The notes under the pieces: model-generated
Told to the model about the DNA's origin: nothing
Seen by the model: the letters and a program-made list of their open reading frames with translations, nothing else
The model's database searches: none
Made by a program: the position numbers and the translations under genes
In this document: positions 6,232 to 6,292 of the stretch, in pieces
Layout: every line of letters begins with the position of its first letter
How positions within the stretch are numbered: the first letter of the stretch is position 1
Assembly: GCA_003645605.1 (NCBI GenBank)
Contig: QNAY01000081.1
Location: 1-6,292 of the forward strand
Source: Thermodesulfobacteriota bacterium
GTDB taxonomy: Bacteria > Desulfobacterota > Dissulfuribacteria > Dissulfuribacterales > UBA3076
Reading direction: 5' to 3'
Length of the DNA: 6,292 bases

Positions 6232-6264
6232 AAACCGGACATGCAGATTTCCCGCATCCGGCTT
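6232..6264 (-). ncRNA. Group II intron domain V (catalytic hairpin)
   Basis: A 33-nt hairpin, close to the canonical 34. It has the catalytic AGC triad near its 5' end (minus-strand bases 6263-6261) pairing with GUU at the 3' side, a lower helix AAGCCGGA/UCCGGUU, a two-base bulge UG on the 3' side, an upper helix UGCGG/CUGCA-type and a GAAA-containing loop. These are the diagnostic features of domain V. Confidence 0.82.
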
Positions 6265-6292
6265 TCCCTATTGCTTTCATATCATCACTATC

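Larger units (their letters stand above)
6195..6292 (-). mobile_element. 3' end of a group II intron, rest outside the window
   Basis: On the minus strand the sequence ends in domain V, a 3-nt linker (GAC) and domain VI with a bulged A, in the order and spacing of the 3' end of a bacterial group II intron, a self-splicing retroelement that usually carries a reverse transcriptase/maturase in domain IV. The 3' splice site is inferred after AC at 6195, with exon sequence continuing TGGTTCATTG on the minus strand. It begins only 4 bases after the rhuM stop and is antisense to rhuM. Domains I-IV and any maturase gene would lie to the right. Confidence 0.8.

Overview
The window is ordinary bacterial chromosome on its left two thirds and accessory, partly decayed DNA on its right third. 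Base composition is moderate and the two housekeeping proteins look Gram-negative. A proteobacterium-like or related anaerobe (for example Desulfobacterota) would fit, but nothing here fixes the taxon.

Left: the last 19 codons of a four-helix-bundle (S23/23S rRNA-intervening-sequence type) protein end 5 nt before the start codon of dnaE, the replicative DNA polymerase III alpha subunit. dnaE is complete at 1173 aa. Its first 13 residues are encoded by an 8-bp tandem repeat rather than by normal DnaE sequence. A 160-bp block of inverted repeats follows (3585-3745) and supplies the dnaE stop codon. Then comes smpB, the tmRNA-binding protein of trans-translation, probably starting at a TTG.

Right: 4237-4461 has no recognised gene, only a 70-codon open stretch on the minus strand that looks like a coding remnant. 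It abuts the C-terminal half of a type I restriction-modification methyltransferase (hsdM) that has lost its N-terminal and AdoMet-binding portion. Next are a complete four-helix-bundle gene flanked by imperfect inverted A-rich repeats, and a RhuM-family gene that keeps its N- and C-terminal ends but appears to lack the whole middle. The last ~100 bases are the 3' end of a group II intron on the minus strand, with recognisable domain V and domain VI including a bulged branch-point adenosine. The rest of the intron lies beyond the right edge.

hsdM, the four-helix gene and rhuM are on one strand with overlapping or nearly touching ends, as in the accessory cargo of type I R-M loci, but hsdS and hsdR are absent and two of the three genes are damaged. 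I do not see an intact new defence system. The most interesting pattern is that two four-helix-bundle genes in 6 kb each sit directly upstream of another gene, with low-complexity repeats at the junction, and in both cases the downstream gene has an N-terminal tail made from that repeat.
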